Source: an uncultured Porphyromonadaceae bacterium
GTDB lineage: Bacteria > Bacteroidota > Bacteroidia > Bacteroidales > UBA11471
Direction: 5' to 3'
Length of the DNA: 42,519 nt
Assembly: GCA_900547555.1 (NCBI GenBank)
Contig: URHG01000019.1
Location: 1 to 42,519, forward strand
The position numbers were made by a program, and so were the translations under genes. Within the stretch, counting starts at the first letter, position 1. Every line of letters begins with the position of its first letter. Below, piece by piece: positions 1 to 9,132 of the stretch. The notes beneath the pieces are model-generated. The model ran no database searches and had not been told where the DNA came from. It worked only from the letters and a program-made list of their open reading frames with translations.

Positions 1-1325
1 GCAGGTTTCATGTAGTCGGAGAACACGAAGAAGGTCGCACAAGCCGGAATGACACCGCCGTGCAAAGCCATACCGATGCAACAGCAAGCCATCGTCAACT
101 CCGATACACCGGCCTGCAAGAAAGCTCCCGAGAAATCATCGCGGGTAAAGGCGTGTGTTTTTTTCAGGAACCCGTCGGTCTTATCGGAGTTGGAGAGGTC
201 GGCCGAAGAGACAATCATGTTTTCGACCTGCATAGCCAACGCTCCGAGTACCGTAGCCGAAGCCGCACGGGTTGCTGCACCGGGTTTCTGTTCGATGGCA
301 GCCCAGTTCACAACGGGAGCTTTTCCCGCAAACCAGTTTTCCATTTTGGCAGCCAATTCGGGATTGGCTTTCGCCCACTCGGCTTTGGCCGCATAACGGG
401 CGGCGACTATTTTTTTCAACTCTTCGGCACGGCGGGCATAAAGCTCTTGCACCTCGGGGAAGATGCGGAACGGATTTTCGGGATCTCCGCCCAAATTCTT
501 GACGGTATTGACATAAGCATCACCGCCGAGAGGAGCTCCGTGCGTGGCGCAATTGTTTTCGTAACTGCTTCCGTCGGCTTTACGGGCACCTTTACCCATC
601 ACGGTTTTTCCGATGATGAGGGTGGGCTGTCCTTTTACTTGCTTGGCTTGGTCGAGCGCACCGCGTATGGCATCGGGGTCGTTGCCGTCGATGGTGATGA
701 CTTTCCAGTTCCAAGCCTCGTATTTCTTGGCGACATCTTCACTGGTTACGGCATCGGTAGCCGTCGAGAGTTGTATGTCGTTGGAGTCGTAGAACATGAT
801 GAGGTTGTCGAGGCCGAGGTGTCCTGCCAGACGGCCGGAACCCTGAGAAATCTCTTCCTGCACACCGCCGTCGGAAATGTAGGCATAAATCGTCTGGTTC
901 ATGACATCGCCCAGACGAGCTTTCAGGAACTTAGCGGCGATAGCAGCCCCTACGGCATAGGTATGCCCTTGCCCCAAAGGTCCCGAAGTGTTTTCGATAC
1001 CGCGCATGACGTTTACTTCGGGGTGTCCCGGCGTGGGGCTGTCCCATTGGCGGAACTGGCTCAGTTCTTCCATCGTGAATTTTCCGGTAAGCGCCAAAAC
1101 CGAGTAGAGCATGGGCGACATGTGTCCGGGATCGAGGAAAAAGCGGTCGCGACCTTCCCAACGCGGATTTTCGGGGTCATATACCAGATACTCCGAGAAA
1201 AGTACATTTACAAAATCGGCACCACCCATCGCACCTCCGGGGTGTCCCGAGTTGGCTTTCTCTACCATAGAAGCAGCCAGAATGCGTATATTGTCGGCTG
1301 CAAGATTCGTTACTTTATTATCCAT
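1..1325 (-). CDS. tkt: Transketolase, C-terminus cut off by the window edge
   Basis: Transketolase moves two-carbon units between sugar phosphates in the non-oxidative pentose phosphate pathway, using thiamine diphosphate (ThDP), in the cytosol. About 441 codons are visible of a family that usually has about 670 residues; the frame runs open through base 1. The N-terminal ThDP domain shows SGHPGG (residues 26-31), DPGHMSPMLYS (66-76), GPLGQG (115-120) and the metal/cofactor motif SDGGVQEE (151-158), where the usual GDG is SDG. The second domain begins around residue 340 and includes ELTMACCCIGMALHGG. It is the last gene of the arabinose operon, 26 bp after araB. This placement fits: araBAD makes xylulose-5-phosphate, which is a transketolase substrate. 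Confidence 0.95.
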   Translation of the reverse strand, partial: MDNKVTNLAADNIRILAASMVEKANSGHPGGAMGGADFVNVLFSEYLVYDPENPRWEGRDRFFLDPGHMSPMLYSVLALTGKFTMEELSQFRQWDSPTPGHPEVNVMRGIENTSGPLGQGHTYAVGAAIAAKFLKARLGDVMNQTIYAYISDGGVQEEISQGSGRLAGHLGLDNLIMFYDSNDIQLSTATDAVTSEDVAKKYEAWNWKVITIDGNDPDAIRGALDQAKQVKGQPTLIIGKTVMGKGARKADGSSYENNCATHGAPLGGDAYVNTVKNLGGDPENPFRIFPEVQELYARRAEELKKIVAARYAAKAEWAKANPELAAKMENWFAGKAPVVNWAAIEQKPGAATRAASATVLGALAMQVENMIVSSADLSNSDKTDGFLKKTHAFTRDDFSGAFLQAGVSELTMACCCIGMALHGGVIPACATFFVFSDYMKP

Positions 1326-1351
1326 CAGATATTTGTTTTGATATTTTCGGC

Positions 1352-3022
1352 TTATACAAAAAGCTCTTTTTCGGTAAACGCCCCTAAATTACGATATTTT
1401 TCGTATATTTTTTGATATTCGACTACATTTTTTGCATTGGGACGATACTCGGCGGCATAACCCGAGTTCATGGCCACCTGCGCTTCTTGCACATTTCGGT
1501 ATAAGCCGGCAGCCGTCGCAGCAAACATGGCAGCGCCGAGCGCACAAGCCTGATCGGTGTTGCATACCTGTATGGGCATATCGAGTACATCGCTGAGTGT
1601 CTGCATGACAAAAGGCGATTTCAGCGCAATTCCCCCGATTCCTATGACATGGTCGATACGCACGCCTTCGCTGCGAAAACGATCGACAATGGCTTTCGAT
1701 CCGAATGCCGTAGCTTCGACCAAAGCCCGGAAAATACGGGGAGCATCGCTGCCCAAAGTAAGTCCCGTTATCGTTCCCTTGAGTAACTGGTCGGCATCGG
1801 GAGTACGCCGGCCGTTCATCCAATCGGTTGCAATGATCGTACTTTCCGAAATGGGAATTTTCTCGGCTTCGGCTGTAAGCGCGGGTATGATCCGGTCGGC
1901 AGTTTCTTCGATCAGCTTTTGCTTGGTCGTCTCGTCAATGAGTGTCGATTTCGACAATATTTCCCGCAGCGGATATTCCAGTACGCGTTTGAACCATGCG
2001 TAAACGTCTCCGAAAGCCGATTGTCCGGCTTCGAGGCCTATCATGCCGGGAATAACCGAGCCGTCGACCTGCCCGCAAATGCCCCGAATGAGTTTGTCGC
2101 CTATCTCGTCATAGGAAGCGACCATCACGTCGCAGGTCGAAGTCCCTATCACCCGGACGAATGTGTACGGAGCGATATTGGCTCCCACAGCTCCCATATG
2201 GCAGTCGAAGGCTCCGCCGGCCACAATGACATCGGTCGACAATCCCAACCGCTCGGCCCATTCGGGAGAGAGCTTGCCCACAGCTTTATCGGCCGTCTCG
2301 GTTTTCTCGAAAAGCCGTTCCCTGAAACCGGCGAGCAACGGATCGAGGGTAGTGAGGAATTTTTCTTCGGGCAGACCGCCCCAACTTTCATGCCACATGG
2401 CTTTATGCCCGCAAGCACAACGGCTGCGGACAATGTCGCGACTGTGCTTCACGCCGGTGATAAGGGCAGGCAACCACTCGCAATATTCAACGATGGAATA
2501 GGCTTTGGCCCGCACTTGCGGGTCTTCCCTCAGAATATGCAGGGCTTTGGCCCAAAACCATTCCGAAGAATAAATTCCTCCCTCATAGGAGGTATAGTCG
2601 ATATGCCAATGGCGACAAAGTTCGTTGATCTCGGCCGCCTCTTTCACGGCGGTGTGATCTTTCCACAAAACGAACATGGCGTTGGGGTTTTCCGCAAACT
2701 CGGGCAAGAGAGCCAAAGGTGTACCGCTCTCGTCGGTGAAAGCCGGGGTACTGCCGGTGGTATCGAACGCAATGCCTACGACCTGCTGCGCCGTACCGGG
2801 CGGGCAGGCAGCGAGAGCTTCACGTACCGAAGACTCCAACACCTCGATATAATCGAGGGGATGCTGGCGGTAACGGTTGGCGGCAGGATCACAATATTTA
2901 CCTTCTTTCCAACGGGGATAGTACTTGACCGACGAGGCTACCTGCCGACCCGTAGAGGCGTCGACGACAATGGCCCGCGCCGAGTCGCTGCCGTAGTCGA
3001 GTCCTATGACGTATTTGTTCAT
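1352..3022 (-). CDS. araB: L-ribulokinase (AraB)
   Basis: Phosphorylates L-ribulose to L-ribulose-5-phosphate with ATP, the second step of L-arabinose catabolism; cytosolic. The 556-residue length is normal for the AraB branch of the FGGY sugar kinases, longer than xylulokinases (about 500). The N-terminal phosphate loop reads GLDYGSDSARA (8-18). The family-typical GGAFDCHMGAVG and the downstream DWMNGRRTPDAD match AraB, and the C-terminal half has the ATPase-fold glycine loop VIGIGGIALKSPF. It begins 12 bp after araA ends and is followed after 26 bp by transketolase, so it is almost certainly co-transcribed with both. No truncation or unusual residues were noticed. Confidence 0.97.
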   Translation of the reverse strand: MNKYVIGLDYGSDSARAIVVDASTGRQVASSVKYYPRWKEGKYCDPAANRYRQHPLDYIEVLESSVREALAACPPGTAQQVVGIAFDTTGSTPAFTDESGTPLALLPEFAENPNAMFVLWKDHTAVKEAAEINELCRHWHIDYTSYEGGIYSSEWFWAKALHILREDPQVRAKAYSIVEYCEWLPALITGVKHSRDIVRSRCACGHKAMWHESWGGLPEEKFLTTLDPLLAGFRERLFEKTETADKAVGKLSPEWAERLGLSTDVIVAGGAFDCHMGAVGANIAPYTFVRVIGTSTCDVMVASYDEIGDKLIRGICGQVDGSVIPGMIGLEAGQSAFGDVYAWFKRVLEYPLREILSKSTLIDETTKQKLIEETADRIIPALTAEAEKIPISESTIIATDWMNGRRTPDADQLLKGTITGLTLGSDAPRIFRALVEATAFGSKAIVDRFRSEGVRIDHVIGIGGIALKSPFVMQTLSDVLDMPIQVCNTDQACALGAAMFAATAAGLYRNVQEAQVAMNSGYAAEYRPNAKNVVEYQKIYEKYRNLGAFTEKELFV

Positions 3023-3034
3023 GGTTGTCGTTTT

Positions 3035-4540
3035 TTAGCAAAGGGCCTTATTGAGCATATAATAAATCTCGTTGAGACGCAATTCCTTCTTGAATTGGGA
3101 AATCGTCGTGTTCTTGTCGATTACGACCATCTCTATACCGGCGATGTCGGCATAATCTTCGAGATACTCGGTCGTGAGATCATACGAGAACGAGGTGTGA
3201 TGCGTGCCTCCGGCAAGAATCCATGCGGCCGCACCGGTCGCGAAATCGGGTTGCGGAATCCACAACGCCGAAGCAACGGGCAACTTGGGCAACTCTTTCG
3301 ATTTGATACACTCCACTTCATTGACAATGAGACGGAAGCGGTTACCCATATCGACAATCGTCGCCGCCACGCCGGGACCTTGTTTCGAAGTGAATACAAG
3401 ACGGGCGGGATCGTTTTTCCCGCCGATACCGAGCGGATGTACTTCAAGTTTGGGTTTATGTTCGGCGATAAGAGGACACACTTCGAGCATGTGGGCTTGC
3501 AGTATGGCACTGTTTTTCCCGTCGAAGTTGAGCGTATAATCTTCGAGGAAAGAACAGCCCCGGGGCAATCCCTGACCCATGAACCACATGGTACGGTAAA
3601 GGGCGGCCGTTTTCCAGTCGCCTTCGGCCCCGAAACCGTAACCCTCGGCCATCAGGCGTTGGCAGGCAAGGCCGGGGAGCTGGTCCACACCGGCAAGGTC
3701 ATCGAAATTGGTCGTAAAAGCCTTCGCCCCTTTTTCTTCGAGGAAGCGGCGCAATGCAATTTCTTCCCGGGCGGCGCAGCGTACTTGTTCGCGATCTTTT
3801 CCGCCGGCTTTGCAATTATCGGCGAAATCATATTCCTTCTCATATTCGGCAACAAGAGCATCGACCTCCGCTTCGGTAACCCGGCTCTGGACGGCCACAA
3901 GGTCGGCGATGGGATAATAATCGACGTGATAACCCAGACGCATTTCCGCCTCGACTTTGTCGCCGTCGGTAACAGCCACATTGTTCATTTGGTCGCCGAA
4001 ACGGATTATGCGCATATCCTGCGCATCGGCCCAAGCAGCGGACACCCGCATCCACACGGCAATTTTGGCCTGTGCCTCGGGGTCCTGCCAATGCCCTACG
4101 ACCACCTTGCGGTTTTTGCGCATACGGGTAACGATGTGCCCGAATTCGCGGTCTCCGTGTGCCGACTGGTTGAGATTCATGAAATCCATATCCATCGTCT
4201 CCCAGGGAATCTCTTTGTTGAACTGCGTATGGAAGTGTAGGAGCGGTTTGCGGAGCTCCTGTAAACCGTGTATCCACATCTTAGCCGGAGAAAAAGTATG
4301 CATCCATGTAATGACGCCGATACAATGCGGGTCGTTGTTGGCGGCTTTCAAGGTATCGGTTACTTCGCGAGCCGAGTTTACCGTACCTTTATATACTATT
4401 TTTACAGGGAGGTTTCCCGATTCGTTGAGACCTTTTACCATTTCATTGGAATGGGCGTCTACGGCAATAACGGCATCGCCTCCGTACAAGAGTTGCGCTC
4501 CGGTAACGAACCAGACTTCAAAATTTTCAAATCCTTTCAT
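3035..4540 (-). CDS. araA: L-arabinose isomerase (AraA)
   Basis: Converts L-arabinose to L-ribulose, the first intracellular step of arabinose use; a Mn2+-dependent cytosolic enzyme. At 501 residues it has the standard family length. It opens with the typical EVWFVTGAQLLYG. The metal/catalytic residues can be placed by alignment to the E. coli enzyme: Glu306 (in YGFGAEGDWK), Glu333 (FLEDYT), His350 (LQAHMLEV) and a histidine pair at 447-448 (GGTHHTS), so it should be active. Gaps are 30 bp from araD upstream and 12 bp to araB downstream, a tight operon. Confidence 0.98.
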   Translation of the reverse strand: MKGFENFEVWFVTGAQLLYGGDAVIAVDAHSNEMVKGLNESGNLPVKIVYKGTVNSAREVTDTLKAANNDPHCIGVITWMHTFSPAKMWIHGLQELRKPLLHFHTQFNKEIPWETMDMDFMNLNQSAHGDREFGHIVTRMRKNRKVVVGHWQDPEAQAKIAVWMRVSAAWADAQDMRIIRFGDQMNNVAVTDGDKVEAEMRLGYHVDYYPIADLVAVQSRVTEAEVDALVAEYEKEYDFADNCKAGGKDREQVRCAAREEIALRRFLEEKGAKAFTTNFDDLAGVDQLPGLACQRLMAEGYGFGAEGDWKTAALYRTMWFMGQGLPRGCSFLEDYTLNFDGKNSAILQAHMLEVCPLIAEHKPKLEVHPLGIGGKNDPARLVFTSKQGPGVAATIVDMGNRFRLIVNEVECIKSKELPKLPVASALWIPQPDFATGAAAWILAGGTHHTSFSYDLTTEYLEDYADIAGIEMVVIDKNTTISQFKKELRLNEIYYMLNKALC

Positions 4541-4570
4541 AGTGTATTTTATTTTGTTGTTTATTTTCTG

Positions 4571-5260
4571 TTATTTTTTCTGTCCGTAATAGGCATTGGG
4601 GCCATGCTTGCGGTTGAAATGTTTCTCGACGAGCAACGGATTCATCGTGAGCGAAGGATTGATCTGGTAAGAGAGATAAGCCATCTTGGCGACTTGTTCC
4701 AGAACAACGGCATTATGTACGGCGTCGGCTGCATCTCTCCCCCAAGCAAAAGGCCCGTGATTGCGCACCAGTACGCCCGGTGTATGTACGGGGTCGATTT
4801 CCTTGAAACATCTCACAATGACACGTCCTGTCTCTTTTTCGTAATTTCCTTCGACCTCGGCCCGGGACATCTCGGCCGTACACGGAATCGCATCGTGGAA
4901 GTAATCGGCATGAGTAGTCCCAATGTTGGGAATATCTTTTCCGGCTTGAGCCCAAGCCGTAGCATAGGTCGAGTGGGTGTGTACGATACCGCCTATTTCC
5001 GAAAAGGCCTTATAAAGCATGAGGTGTGTCGGCATGTCGGACGAAGGGCGCAACCCGCCTTCGATGATATTCCCGTCGAGGTCGACCACCACCATGTCGG
5101 CAGCCACCATCGTCTCATAACTTACACCCGAAGGTTTGATGACAACTAAGTTGTTTTCCCGGTCGATAGCCGAGACATTCCCCCAGGTAAAAATGACCAA
5201 CCCGTGTTTTACCAAATCGAGATTGGCGCGAAAAACTTTTTCTTTCAGAGCTTCTAACAT
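4571..5260 (-). CDS. araD: L-ribulose-5-phosphate 4-epimerase (AraD)
   Basis: Epimerises L-ribulose-5-phosphate to D-xylulose-5-phosphate, linking arabinose to the pentose phosphate pathway. A class II aldolase-fold zinc enzyme of 229 residues, the usual size. Zinc ligands are visible as His94 and His96 (VHTHSTYA) and His168 (RNHGPF), with the catalytic-loop Asp75 in SSDMPTH; WGNVSAID near residue 26 and KPSG (42-45) bind the phosphate end. It lies 12 bp downstream of the Nudix regulator and 30 bp upstream of araA. The L-fuculose-phosphate aldolase family is related, but the araA/araB context and length make AraD the clear choice. Confidence 0.96.
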   Translation of the reverse strand: MLEALKEKVFRANLDLVKHGLVIFTWGNVSAIDRENNLVVIKPSGVSYETMVAADMVVVDLDGNIIEGGLRPSSDMPTHLMLYKAFSEIGGIVHTHSTYATAWAQAGKDIPNIGTTHADYFHDAIPCTAEMSRAEVEGNYEKETGRVIVRCFKEIDPVHTPGVLVRNHGPFAWGRDAADAVHNAVVLEQVAKMAYLSYQINPSLTMNPLLVEKHFNRKHGPNAYYGQKK

Positions 5261-5272
5261 AGTTGTACGTTT

Positions 5273-5950
5273 TTAGAGTTTGAATTTCGTGTGAGTACGA
5301 TTGTAAGCGTTGGCGTTGAACTTATAGAGCGATGCACCCCGTTTCGACGATTCTTTGTCGATTTTATCGGTCTTCTCTATATAATCCATATCGGCAACCC
5401 GTTTACGGAAGTTCCGCTTATCGATGGCTTCTCCGTAGATCGCTTCATAAAGATTCTGCAAACGGGTAAGCGTGAACAACTTGGGCAGAAGGTTGAAACC
5501 GATGGGTTCCCTTGCGGCTTTCTGCTTCATTCTTTCGCGGGCCAATACGACCATATCTTCGTGATCGAAGATAAGCGGCGGCACTTCGTCGATATTTACC
5601 CAGTAAGCGTTGTGCTGATGCACGGCTTCGCGGTCGTACTCGTCGATATTGATAAGGGCGTAATATACGACCGAGATGACCCGTTCGCCGGGATCCCGGC
5701 CGACGGCTCCGAAGGTGTGGACTTGCTCCATGTAAACATTTTCGAGACCGGTAAGTTCGGCCAGTACCCGCTTGGCTGCCTCGTCGACACTTTCGTCGGA
5801 ACGGACAAATCCTCCCATAAGCGACCATTGCCCTTTGGCCGGTTCCATCTTGCGTTTGAGCAGCAAAAGATTGAGAGATCCTTGCTGAAAGCCGAAGATG
5901 ACACAGTCGACAGAGACATAATGTTTGATTTCAGAAAGATAATAACTCAT
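5273..5950 (-). CDS. araR: AraR-type Nudix-domain transcriptional regulator of arabinose use
   Basis: A Nudix-fold sensor domain (about residues 8-145) fused to a C-terminal winged helix (about 150-225), the architecture of the Bacteroidetes AraR repressor and the related NrtR. Established knowledge: the Bacteroides AraR binds L-arabinose through its Nudix-like domain, which releases DNA. Here the Nudix box starts at Gly47 and Glu53, but two of the glutamates needed for hydrolysis are replaced: the REUxEE core reads R-V-L-A-E-L (61-66). That supports ligand sensing rather than nucleotide cleavage. It sits inside the operon it probably controls, between the symporter and araD, so autoregulation is likely. 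The candidate operator is described at 8956-8972. Confidence 0.9.
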   Translation of the reverse strand: MSYYLSEIKHYVSVDCVIFGFQQGSLNLLLLKRKMEPAKGQWSLMGGFVRSDESVDEAAKRVLAELTGLENVYMEQVHTFGAVGRDPGERVISVVYYALINIDEYDREAVHQHNAYWVNIDEVPPLIFDHEDMVVLARERMKQKAAREPIGFNLLPKLFTLTRLQNLYEAIYGEAIDKRNFRKRVADMDYIEKTDKIDKESSKRGASLYKFNANAYNRTHTKFKL

Positions 5951-5966
5951 AGTCTGTTTTTAGAGA

Positions 5967-6004
5967 CCGGGAAAGAGACTCTCTCATGAGTATCTCTTTC
6001 CCGG
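5967..6004 (-). terminator. Hairpin between the symporter and araR
   Basis: A perfect 12-bp stem (CCGGGAAAGAGA with TCTCTTTCCCGG, arms 5967-5978 and 5993-6004) lies in the 62-bp gap between the symporter stop and araR start. There is no run of T after it on either strand, so it is not a classic terminator. It may instead be a leaky attenuator or an mRNA-stabilising hairpin that sets different levels for the symporter and for araR-araDAB. Confidence 0.55.
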
Positions 6005-6012
6005 ATATGTAA

Positions 6013-7710
6013 TTACCAGAAATACCAATAGAAAACAGCGGTAATGGCGAGAATGATGCAGGTGTGCAGAATATCCCACGCATTCCAGCTGGCACGGGTC
6101 TCGGCAAGCTGTTCTTTCGAGGAAGTGCCGAATACCAAACCCTTGATTTTCTCGGGCGAAGGAGCTTCGGTGCAATAGCTTACCACGATGACCACGACGA
6201 GACAGAAAAGGAACATCCAGCCGCAGAAGAACAACCAGTTGAGGTCATAGAAAAGATATTTGAAAAGACTGTCGCCGGCACCGGCTCCTACGATCGAATA
6301 GTAGACTTTGGCCCCGAGACGGGTAAGTCCGATGACCATACCTGCAAGCAGCCCCCACATACCGCCTTTGGCCGACGCGCGTTTCCAGCAGATACCTAAC
6401 AAGAAGGCCGCAGCTATACCCGGCGCAAGTACCGATTGTACGTCTTGCAGATAAGCATACAATACATCTCCGACACTGCGCATGATAGGGATCCATAGAA
6501 TACCCAGCAATACAATGACGGCAGTTGCTATCTGACCGATGACAACCAGTTTCTTTTCGGACGTTTCGGGACGGAAACGCTTATAAAAATCGATGGTAAA
6601 GAGCATGGCCGAAGAATTGAACAGCGATGCCAGCGAACTCATAAGGGCGGCAAGAATACCGCACACAACGATACCTTTTACCCCGGCCGGCAACAGCTTC
6701 GACACCAAAGTGGGGAAAGCGGCATCGGCATTGTGCATACCGTTGGCCAACATGGGAAGGAAGCCTTCACCGCCGGCAACCAGCGATTTTTGATGCAAGG
6801 CAAAAGCGATCATACCCGGAATGAGGAAAAGGAAAACCGGCAGCAATTTGAGATACGCTCCGAATATCGTTCCGCGTCGGGCCTCTTTTTGGTTCTTTCC
6901 CGAGAGAACACGTTGTACGATAAACTGGTCGGTACACCAATACCAGAAACCGATAATCGAAGAACCTACAAGCGCACCCAGCCACGGGAAGTTGGGATCC
7001 CGGTTATCACGTATGAGGTCGGTCATGGAATCGCCGTAATCGTTGACCGTTACATTGCTGCAAATGCTCATCATCTCATTCCAGCCGCCCAATTCTTTGA
7101 ATCCGAGAACCAAAATGATAAGCGAACCGAGAAGAAGTATAGGCGTCTGCAATACCGAGGTGTAGAGTACCGATTTCATACCGCCGAAAATCGTGTAAAG
7201 CGCCGTAATGACAACCAGCCCTATGGCGGCTATCCAAAAGAAGTCGATTCCCCATAAAGTATCTATGCCGAACACCTGCTGGAAAACCAATCCTCCGGCA
7301 TATACGGTTACGGCCACTTTGGTGAGAACATAACTGATGAGAGAAATCAGCGACAAAATGGTACGCGATTGCGGGTTGTAACGGCGCTCGAGAAACTCGG
7401 GCATCGTATATACCATACTCCGGGAATAGAAAGGAACAAATACCCAGCCCAGCAACAATATCATCCAGCCCTGCATTTCCCAATGAGCCATAGCCATACC
7501 GCTCGATGCTCCGGCTCCGGCAAGGCCGATGAGATGTTCCGAACCGATGTTCGAGGCAAAAATCGACGCTCCGATAGCAATCCATGTCGCGTCGCGACCA
7601 CCTAAGAAATAATCTTTCGAGTCGTCTTGTTTCTGGCGCATCACCCATACGATGATACCCACGAGGGCCAAACAGAATAGCCCAATGACAATCCAGTCTA
7701 ATGCTTCCAC
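6013..7710 (-). CDS. Sodium:solute symporter (SSS family), probable arabinose importer
   Basis: An integral inner-membrane Na+/sugar cotransporter of the SSS (SLC5) family, 565 residues with about 13-14 hydrophobic segments beginning at WIVIGLFCLALVGIIVW. Family features include YFLGGRDATW (about 34-43) and the Na+-site region ASIFASNIGSEHLIGLAGAG (about 49-68). The C-terminal half has TALYTIFGGMKSVLYTS and SSLASLFNSSAMLFTIDFYK, seen in sugar-type SSS proteins. It lies 29 bp after the lipoprotein mutarotase and before araR, so L-arabinose is the most likely substrate. Galactose or glucose cannot be excluded, because SSS substrate choice is hard to read from sequence. Confidence 0.93.
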   Translation of the reverse strand: MEALDWIVIGLFCLALVGIIVWVMRQKQDDSKDYFLGGRDATWIAIGASIFASNIGSEHLIGLAGAGASSGMAMAHWEMQGWMILLLGWVFVPFYSRSMVYTMPEFLERRYNPQSRTILSLISLISYVLTKVAVTVYAGGLVFQQVFGIDTLWGIDFFWIAAIGLVVITALYTIFGGMKSVLYTSVLQTPILLLGSLIILVLGFKELGGWNEMMSICSNVTVNDYGDSMTDLIRDNRDPNFPWLGALVGSSIIGFWYWCTDQFIVQRVLSGKNQKEARRGTIFGAYLKLLPVFLFLIPGMIAFALHQKSLVAGGEGFLPMLANGMHNADAAFPTLVSKLLPAGVKGIVVCGILAALMSSLASLFNSSAMLFTIDFYKRFRPETSEKKLVVIGQIATAVIVLLGILWIPIMRSVGDVLYAYLQDVQSVLAPGIAAAFLLGICWKRASAKGGMWGLLAGMVIGLTRLGAKVYYSIVGAGAGDSLFKYLFYDLNWLFFCGWMFLFCLVVVIVVSYCTEAPSPEKIKGLVFGTSSKEQLAETRASWNAWDILHTCIILAITAVFYWYFW

Positions 7711-7739
7711 AATATCAGATTTTAAGGTGTATAAATAAA

Positions 7740-8876
7740 TTATTCAGCGATGGAAAAGCCGTAGATGCACACGCTTTGGTATGTCTCTCCGGGACGCAGC
7801 ACGGTCGACGGCCATTGCGGTTTGTTGGGGCTGTCGGGGTAGTGTTGCGATTCGAGGCAAATGCCGGTACGGGGATTGTAAACAATCTCTCCTTTACCCT
7901 TGACCGTACCGTCGAGGAAATTGCCCGAGTATATCTGTATACCGGGCTCGGTAGTACGTACAGAAAGGCAAATACCGGTCTCGGGCGATACGAGCCGCAC
8001 AGCCGTACGGTCGACATCTCCGGCCGTGGCAAGTACCCAGTTATGGTCGTATCCGTTACCGTTTTTCAACTGTTCGAAATTTTCATGCATACGGGCACCT
8101 ACGGCGATTTCCGTACGGAAATCCATCGGGGTACCCTCTACCGGCAAGATTTCTCCGGTAGTCATATAGGTACTGTCTACCGGAGTATAGCTGTCGGCAT
8201 CGACGGTAAGCAGATGATCGAGAACAGGGCGACGGGGATTTCCCGACAGATTGAAATAAGAATGGTTGGTCATATTGATGACCGTCGGTGTATCGGTCGT
8301 CGCCTCATAAGCGATGACGATGGCATTGTCGTCGGTAAGGTTATAGGTAACTTTCGCTTCTACATTTCCGGGAAAATTCTCATCTCCATCGGGTGAGTGC
8401 ATCGACAATTCGAGCGTTTTCCCGTCGAGCTGGCGAGCATCGTACACCTTATACTGCCAGCCTTTCGGCCCTCCGTGCAGACAGTGCCCGAAATTGTTTT
8501 GCGGCAGTTGCACGGTATCGCCGTCGATGACGAGGCGGCCGCGGTCGATGCGGTTGGCATAACGCCCCACCGAAGCGCCGAAATCCGAAGGAATGTTCAC
8601 ATAATCATCGATGTTATCAAATCCCAATACGACATCGCGCATTTCTCCGTTGCGGTCGGGAACCATAATCGAGACGATACGTCCGCCGAAATTGGTAATA
8701 CATACCTCCATGCCCGAGGCGTTTTTCAAGGTATAAAGTGCAACCGGTTTTCCGTCGACGACGGTTGCGAAGTCCGCCGGATTCAGCCCCGACAGCGTTT
8801 TATCGGGCTGCTGCGAACAAGCTCCCAACAAGAGGGTCAGTGCCGCAATAAGGAAAGTGTGTTTTTTCATTTGCAT
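7740..8876 (-). CDS. galM: Aldose 1-epimerase (mutarotase), lipoprotein
   Basis: Interconverts alpha and beta anomers of aldoses. It has a lipoprotein signal: a charged MKKH start, a hydrophobic run and the lipobox LLGAC with Cys20, so it should be anchored in the periplasm or outer membrane. Active-site histidines are visible in HCLHGGPKGWQYK and NMTNHSYFNLSG; the catalytic Asp/Glu regions are YDHNWVL and CLESQHYPDSPNKPQ. It is the first gene of the arabinose operon, just before the Na+ symporter. The inference is that it mutarotates arabinose before uptake. A second, cytosolic copy lies at 11706-12794. The start may be the ATG at 8876 or the in-frame ATG at 8870. Confidence 0.95.
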   Translation of the reverse strand: MQMKKHTFLIAALTLLLGACSQQPDKTLSGLNPADFATVVDGKPVALYTLKNASGMEVCITNFGGRIVSIMVPDRNGEMRDVVLGFDNIDDYVNIPSDFGASVGRYANRIDRGRLVIDGDTVQLPQNNFGHCLHGGPKGWQYKVYDARQLDGKTLELSMHSPDGDENFPGNVEAKVTYNLTDDNAIVIAYEATTDTPTVINMTNHSYFNLSGNPRRPVLDHLLTVDADSYTPVDSTYMTTGEILPVEGTPMDFRTEIAVGARMHENFEQLKNGNGYDHNWVLATAGDVDRTAVRLVSPETGICLSVRTTEPGIQIYSGNFLDGTVKGKGEIVYNPRTGICLESQHYPDSPNKPQWPSTVLRPGETYQSVCIYGFSIAE

Positions 8877-8923
8877 ATAAAGATTTAATGTTATGGCGAA
8901 ACAGTAGCGGTTTACGAACGGTG

Positions 8924-8972
8924 TAAAAATAACACTTATCTCTATTGCTTATTCTCAAAACAACATGTTTTG
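8924..8972 (-). promoter_or_regulatory. Arabinose-operon promoter region with candidate operator
   Basis: Upstream of the lipoprotein galM, the minus strand carries TATTTTTA (8931-8924), one base off the Bacteroidetes -7 consensus TAnnTTTG. Just upstream is an inverted repeat CAAAAC-N5-GTTTTG (8956-8972), whose last half also supplies a TTTG near the -33 position (spacing 24, longer than usual). The repeat sits where an AraR dimer could block the promoter. The -7 call is moderate; the operator assignment is inference. Confidence 0.45.
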
Positions 8973-9077
8973 CAACATAAAAAGGATCTTTTTTTCTTCT
9001 TTCTTCTTTTTTCGGCAAAATCGTATGATTATCGTCTTTACCTGTTTTCCCCGATGTTTCCGGGATTGATATAACAA

Positions 9078-9111
9078 AATCCCCTCTGTCCCGACGGGGA
9101 CAGAGGGGATT
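9078..9111 (-). terminator. Terminator after galK
   Basis: A perfect 15-bp stem (arms 9078-9092 and 9097-9111) with a 4-nt loop, followed on the minus strand by the T-rich TTTTGTTAT. It lies 22 bp after the galK stop and separates the galactose genes from the arabinose operon, which therefore needs its own promoter. Confidence 0.85.
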
Positions 9112-9132
9112 CTCATATAAATAAGAATTATA

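Noticed and set aside
60..1415. A 451-codon open frame on the plus strand
   Set aside because: Antisense shadow of transketolase, whose frame is continuous and well conserved.
1919..4240. A 773-codon open frame on the plus strand
   Set aside because: Antisense shadow of araB and araA, both of which have full catalytic motifs. Its protein lacks domains; long antisense frames are common in this codon usage.
5273..5950. The Nudix gene as a nucleotide-sugar or NADH hydrolase
   Set aside because: Two catalytic glutamates of the Nudix box are replaced, a winged helix follows, and the gene is inside the arabinose operon.
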